This document shows positions 60,683 through 64,000 of a DNA stretch of 64,000 bases, in pieces. Source of the stretch: Rhizobium bangladeshense. Lineage in GTDB: Bacteria; Pseudomonadota; Alphaproteobacteria; Rhizobiales; Rhizobiaceae. The first letter of the stretch is position 1. The number at the start of each line of letters is the position of its first letter. The position numbers and the translations under genes are program-made. The notes below the pieces were generated by a model. That model was not told where the DNA came from. It ran no database searches and saw only the letters and a program-made list of their open reading frames with translations. The stretch spans positions 186,001 to 250,000 of the forward strand of contig NZ_CP071616.1 of NCBI RefSeq assembly GCF_017357245.1, in the 5' to 3' direction.

Positions 60683-61528
60683 TCAGCCTCGTTTGGGCCG
60701 GGCCGGGGCATGCTCCAAGCCGGCGGCGGCCTTCTTGAGGCAATCGAGGTAGCGTTCGCGGTTCGCGATGCCGTCGTCGCGCGGCGTGACCAGGCAGAGC
60801 GTTGCGGCCGCATGACCCTCCTCGCCCCGCACCGGCACGGCAAAACAGTGGGTAAAGCTGTCGACGATGCTGTTGAACGTGAAGACACCTTCGCGTTCGG
60901 CCTGGCGGACCTCGACGATGAAGCTTTGCGGATCGAGCCATTCGCCGTTCGGCAAACGAAAATCCTGCGATGGAATGAAGTTTAGGATTTCCTGATCCGA
61001 CAGATGGGCGACCAGCAAGCGTCCGGAGGCCGTCCACGGGATTGGCACCGACTGGCCGATATCCGTCGAAATGCGGAATGGCCGCGCGCCTTCGCGCATG
61101 CGCACGACCGTATATTTGTTTCCGTCCAGCATGCAGAACTGCGCCGTCTCCCGCGTTTCGTCGGCGAGCTGTTCCAGCGCGGCCTCGCATTCGCGGGTGA
61201 AATCGAAATGGTTTTCATAGGCGGCGCCGAGGAAATAGAGCTTACGGCCGAGGTAGACGCGCCCCTCGCCGCCCGTGAATTCCAGAATGCCATTGCTCAG
61301 CAGCAGGTTGACGAGCTCGTAGACGGATGAGCGCGGCGCGCCGATCTGCGCGGCGATTTCATTCGGCTTCAAAGCCTGCCGTTTCTGGCGCAGGAAATCG
61401 AGGATTTCGAAGGCGCGGTCGAGCCCTCGGGCACGCTTGCCGATTGCTTCGTCCTGAATTGCGTCCATTGCTGTCGATCCCAATTTCTGTTCGGCCAAGC
61501 TTTTCAAACCCTCTGGTGCATCTGTCAA
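60683..61528 (-). CDS. IclR-family transcriptional regulator
   Basis: A 281-residue regulator. The N-terminal winged helix (RAFEILDFLRQKRQALKPNEIAAQIGAPRSSVYELVNLL) and C-terminal IclR effector domain (WTASGRLLVAHLSDQEI, then GVFTFNSIVDSF and FAVPVRG) are clear. It precedes the monooxygenase-transporter operon in the same orientation, so it is the probable local regulator. An in-frame ATG at 61468 (MDAIQDEAIG) may be the true start, as the first 20 residues lie outside the domain. Confidence 0.9.
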   Translation of the reverse strand: MTDAPEGLKSLAEQKLGSTAMDAIQDEAIGKRARGLDRAFEILDFLRQKRQALKPNEIAAQIGAPRSSVYELVNLLLSNGILEFTGGEGRVYLGRKLYFLGAAYENHFDFTRECEAALEQLADETRETAQFCMLDGNKYTVVRMREGARPFRISTDIGQSVPIPWTASGRLLVAHLSDQEILNFIPSQDFRLPNGEWLDPQSFIVEVRQAEREGVFTFNSIVDSFTHCFAVPVRGEEGHAAATLCLVTPRDDGIANRERYLDCLKKAAAGLEHAPARPKRG

Positions 61529-61798
61529 CCGATCCTGTAATTCCCAGCAAACGAAAATCCTTTCACCCCTCTGCGAGGCTGAAAAATTGGCATAGGATTA
61601 CCTCGTCCGCTATATAGATCAGATGTACAATATATTGGACAAAAACAGATGGCAAGCGTCACCGGATAGATGAAGCAGCACACCTCCTACCCTCCCCCTC
61701 CCCTGAGATAACGATGCGAAGCTGTGCGTCCGGGCGGGAGATTTCCAACCCCTCCACTCCGGCGGCCCAGTGCTTGTTCTCACCGCTGACGGTGATAT

Positions 61799-61818
61799 AT
61801 GTAGGTAAATACCTACAT
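61799..61818. promoter_or_regulatory. Perfect 20-bp palindrome at the second toxin-antitoxin promoter
   Basis: ATGTAGGTAAATACCTACAT is fully symmetric (nine-base arms, AA/TT-like centre) and ends 10 bases before the antitoxin start. Position and symmetry fit autorepression by the antitoxin-toxin complex. The preceding stretch from 61529 holds no supported gene. Confidence 0.75.
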
Positions 61819-61828
61819 GGAGTGTGCC

Positions 61829-62083
61829 ATGACAATTACGACACTTTCCAGCCGTGAGCTCAACCACGATGTCAGCAATGCGAAAAAAGCCGCTAGAAAA
61901 GGGCCGGTCATTATCACTGACCGGGGCAAGCCTTCCCATGTACTTCTGACATATGAGGAATTTGAGCGTCTTTCCGGCAGGCGCCAGAGCCTCGTCGACG
62001 GGCTTTCCATGACAGGCCTGTCGGAAATCGATTTCATGCCGCCGCGCGTCGAGATCAAAATCCGCGGAGTTGATCTGTTTTGA
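61829..62083 (+). CDS. Type II antitoxin, Phd/YefM family
   Basis: An 84-residue antitoxin with LSSRELNHDVSNAKKAA and VIITDRGKPSHVLLTYEEFERL, the Phd/YefM fold. The C-terminus (FMPPRVEIKIRGVDLF) should bind the toxin. The ATG at 61829 is preferred over one at 61817 because the latter lies inside the palindrome and GGAG stands before 61829. It overlaps the toxin gene by four bases. Confidence 0.88.
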   Translation: MTITTLSSRELNHDVSNAKKAARKGPVIITDRGKPSHVLLTYEEFERLSGRRQSLVDGLSMTGLSEIDFMPPRVEIKIRGVDLF

Positions 62084-62502
62084 GCTACCTGCTGGATACG
62101 TACGTCATTTTCGAACTGCGCAAAATTGGTGATGGTAAGGCTGATCCTGAAGTCGTAGCTTGGATCAACACGGCAAATGCTTCGGACTTCTATCTCTCCG
62201 CAATCACCATTCTCGAATTGGAACGGGGCGTGCTTGCTGTCCAGCGACGAGATGCAGCGCAAGGTTCACGCCTGCGTAAATGGCTTGATGACCACGTACG
62301 TCCGCAGTTCGCCGGCCGGATACTGCCGATCGATGAAGCCATCGCAACGCGCTGCGCGCATCTGCATATTCCTGACCGGCGCAACGAGGCAGATGCGTTG
62401 ATTGCCGCGACCGCACTTGTTCACAATCTCACCGTGGTCACGCGAAACGTGAGAGATTTCGACGGCACCGGGGTCGTTATTGTCGATCCCTGGCAGGGCT
62501 AG
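62080..62502 (+). CDS. Type II toxin, PIN-domain ribonuclease (VapC/FitB type) with altered first motif
   Basis: A 140-residue PIN protein. The usual LLDTNV reads LLDTYV here, so the catalytic Asp is kept but the next conserved Asn is Tyr. Other acidic positions are present: ITILELERG, NEADALIAATA and VTRNVRDFDG. The same length and similar C-terminus as the toxin at 55830-56252 show they are related. Starts at TTG overlapping the antitoxin stop. Confidence 0.88.
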   Translation: MSYLLDTYVIFELRKIGDGKADPEVVAWINTANASDFYLSAITILELERGVLAVQRRDAAQGSRLRKWLDDHVRPQFAGRILPIDEAIATRCAHLHIPDRRNEADALIAATALVHNLTVVTRNVRDFDGTGVVIVDPWQG

Positions 62503-62589
62503 GCACCGCGGGCGCCTGACTGGATGCAAGTTGCAGCATTCATTGACGGCGTCCGTTTTTTGCGGGACGTGCGGCTCGCTCCGTCCCCG

Positions 62590-63660
62590 TCAGCTTTTCG
62601 GAGTGCCAATGCTCTCCCGCAGAATAAGCTCGCTCGGAATGACGGTGCGGACCTCCGCCATCTTTTGCCGCTGATCAATGGCGTCGAGCAGCAGATCCAC
62701 CGCCGCGCGCCCCATCTCTTCCACCGGCTGCTTGATCGTCGAGAGCGGCGGAGAGCAGAACTCGCAGACGGGAGAGCCGTCGAAGGAGACGATGGAGAGG
62801 TCACCCGGTACGGCGAGGCCTGCACGCTGAATGCGGCTCATGAAGGAGATCGCCATGTCGTCGCTCGTCGCGATGACGGCCGTCGGCCGAGCATCGAGCT
62901 TCATGAAATCGTCGACCGCGCGAATGCCGGTCTCGAAACCGTGCTGATATTCGAGGTCTCCGCCGGATATGGACACGGCCTCCTCGGAAAGTCCCCCTGC
63001 CCAAAGCGCCTCGAGGACGCCGGCATAGCGCTCGACATCATGATAGTTGCCCCTCGGGCCGGCGATATAGAGGAATCGCCGGTGGCCCAGGCGGATCAGT
63101 TCCGTCGTTGCGTCTCTGATCGCTTCCCGATCGTTGGTCACGACGCTCGGCACCCCGGCATCGCTCATGTCGAACAGCATCGAGACGATTGGCAGCCCTG
63201 CGCCGGCTGGAGAGCGCCCGTCGACCTCGGGAAGTTTCGACGAGAAGATGATGGCGCCCCGCACCGTTCCACCAAAGGCAAGATTGAGGATGTGCCGTTC
63301 GGAGGCTTCCTCACGATCGAGATTGGCGATCATCAAATTGTATCCCTCCTGGATCAGGGATTTGTTGATGCTCTGGAGAACCTGCGGGATGATCTGCGAT
63401 GCGCCGTAGTAAGGCGATCCGGGCAAGATGATCATGATCGTATTTGACTTGCCGACCCTGAGACCGCGCGCCATCGCATTCGGAGTGTAGCCGAGCTGCT
63501 TGGCGGCCGCATTGATCTTTGCGCGGGTCTTCTCGTTGACCCGACCGGGATTGGCAAGCGCCCGGCTGACGGTCGAGATCGCAACGCCGGCAAGCCGCGC
63601 GACGTCGGCCATCAAGGCACCCGACTGCTCATCTCCCATCACATCCTTGTTTTTATTCAC
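62590..63660 (-). CDS. LacI-family transcriptional regulator
   Basis: A 356-residue regulator: helix-turn-helix ADVARLAGVAISTVSRALAN, hinge LGYTPNAMARGLR, then a sugar-binding-protein-like domain (FDMSDAGVPSVVTND, IVSFDGSPVCEF). The GTG at 63660 is the longest start; the ATG at 63639, with AAGGA just upstream, is a good alternative. It is divergent from a sugar isomerase gene at the right edge, with two operator-like dyads between, so it probably controls that locus. Confidence 0.91.
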   Translation of the reverse strand: MNKNKDVMGDEQSGALMADVARLAGVAISTVSRALANPGRVNEKTRAKINAAAKQLGYTPNAMARGLRVGKSNTIMIILPGSPYYGASQIIPQVLQSINKSLIQEGYNLMIANLDREEASERHILNLAFGGTVRGAIIFSSKLPEVDGRSPAGAGLPIVSMLFDMSDAGVPSVVTNDREAIRDATTELIRLGHRRFLYIAGPRGNYHDVERYAGVLEALWAGGLSEEAVSISGGDLEYQHGFETGIRAVDDFMKLDARPTAVIATSDDMAISFMSRIQRAGLAVPGDLSIVSFDGSPVCEFCSPPLSTIKQPVEEMGRAAVDLLLDAIDQRQKMAEVRTVIPSELILRESIGTPKS

Positions 63661-63719
63661 CCTTATGTCTTTCTCCCGGATGTTTCGATTTGCAACTCTA
63701 AGGCAAGCGACGATTTATA

Positions 63720-63731
63720 GCAAACGTTTGC
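63720..63731. promoter_or_regulatory. LacI-type operator
   Basis: GCAAACGTTTGC is a perfect 12-bp palindrome with a central CG, 59 bases upstream of the LacI-gene start. A related dyad lies at 63777. Confidence 0.7.
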
Positions 63732-63776
63732 CAAAAATCGCTTGCTTAAAAAACCAGCTTGATTATCATCTAGGCA

Positions 63777-63792
63777 TGGCAAACGATTGCCA
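63777..63792. promoter_or_regulatory. LacI-type operator, second copy
   Basis: TGGCAAACGATTGCCA is a near-perfect 16-bp dyad sharing GCAAACG with the site at 63720, 89 bases before the divergent isomerase gene. The two centres are about 59 bp apart. Confidence 0.65.
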
Positions 63793-63881
63793 TTCCTTAA
63801 TGTGTTGAAATCCATGGCTTATTGAATGTGGGGCTCTCGTTCCGCACGCGGGTAGGTCATGCCTCGAGAAATGGACAGATT

Positions 63882-64000
63882 ATGGCTGGCAACAGGCTGC
63901 GTTTCGGCGTCGATCTCGTGACATTCTTTCATCCCGGCTTCTGGGGCGTCGGCAGCCACGATGCGATCGTCGACCATGCGCGGGCTCAGCCGCGCGTCTT
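63882..64000 (+). CDS. Sugar phosphate isomerase/epimerase, TIM-barrel (3' end outside window)
   Basis: Only the first 39 codons are visible. LRFGVDLVTFFHPGFWGV is the opening strand typical of sugar phosphate isomerase/epimerase-type (xylose isomerase-like) proteins. The frame stays open to the edge. It is divergent from the LacI gene, consistent with a regulated sugar or polyol catabolic locus continuing to the right. Confidence 0.72.
   Translation, partial: MAGNRLRFGVDLVTFFHPGFWGVGSHDAIVDHARAQPRV

Noticed and set aside
1..64000. CRISPR arrays, tRNA or rRNA genes, insertion sequences, prophage or replication genes
   Set aside because: No regularly spaced repeats, no transposase or integrase motifs, no tRNA-like cloverleaf or rRNA segment was noticed on reading; a covariance-model search could still find small RNAs I cannot see.

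Overview
The window looks like an accessory, catabolism-rich stretch of a fast-growing rhizobium (Rhizobium leguminosarum / R. etli type). This is an inference. It rests on high GC throughout, a MctS-MctR-MctP monocarboxylate uptake cluster of the rhizobial type, a carnitine dehydrogenase fused to a thioesterase (a form known from Rhizobium), many ABC uptake systems each with a local regulator, and FNR/FixK-type anaeroboxes. I see no rRNA, tRNA, CRISPR, phage, transposase or replication genes, so chromosome versus megaplasmid cannot be decided.

Layout. (1) 1-4.9 kb and 12.6-18.4 kb hold a low-oxygen/stress gene set: pseudoazurin, hemN, two universal stress proteins, a DksA-like zinc-finger protein, a PNPOx-like flavoprotein, a phasin-like protein, an MgtC-like membrane protein and two related small proteins of unknown function. 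Most of these start next to a TTGAY-N4-RTCAA palindrome. The set is interrupted by (2) 4.9-12.6 kb, a sugar ABC importer with ribokinase, an RbsD/FucU-type mutarotase and its LacI regulator; the ATPase gene is divergent and two identical 14-bp palindromes lie between. (3) 18.5-26.9 kb carries single genes: a cysteine hydrolase, a CHASE4-like/GGDEF/EAL protein, an amino-acid binding protein, glutathione-independent formaldehyde dehydrogenase, a hypothetical protein and an EamA exporter with a divergent LysR regulator.

(4) 26.9-42.6 kb is a carnitine-centred region: a CdhR-like AraC regulator; dehydrocarnitine cleavage enzyme; carnitine dehydrogenase-thioesterase fusion; acyl-CoA dehydrogenase; ADP-forming CoA ligase; CaiD-like hydratase; a complete peptide-type ABC importer; a CocE-type hydrolase; and a convergent HSL-family esterase. 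Together these could take up a carnitine-related compound, release or activate it, and carry gamma-butyrobetaine or crotonobetaine through carnitine to glycine betaine.

(5) 42.8-46.4 kb has an ECF sigma factor translationally coupled to a membrane-anchored VWA protein, then an SDR dehydrogenase. (6) 46.6-50.7 kb is mctS-mctR, a DUF3311 gene and mctP. (7) 50.7-55.4 kb is an Lrp regulator divergent from a polar amino-acid ABC importer ending in homocysteine S-methyltransferase. (8) 55.5-56.3 and 61.8-62.5 kb are two antitoxin/PIN-toxin pairs flanking (9) a sulfonate/nitrate-type ABC importer with an NtaA/DszA-family flavin monooxygenase and an IclR regulator. (10) At the right edge a LacI regulator and twin operators stand divergent from a truncated sugar phosphate isomerase/epimerase gene.
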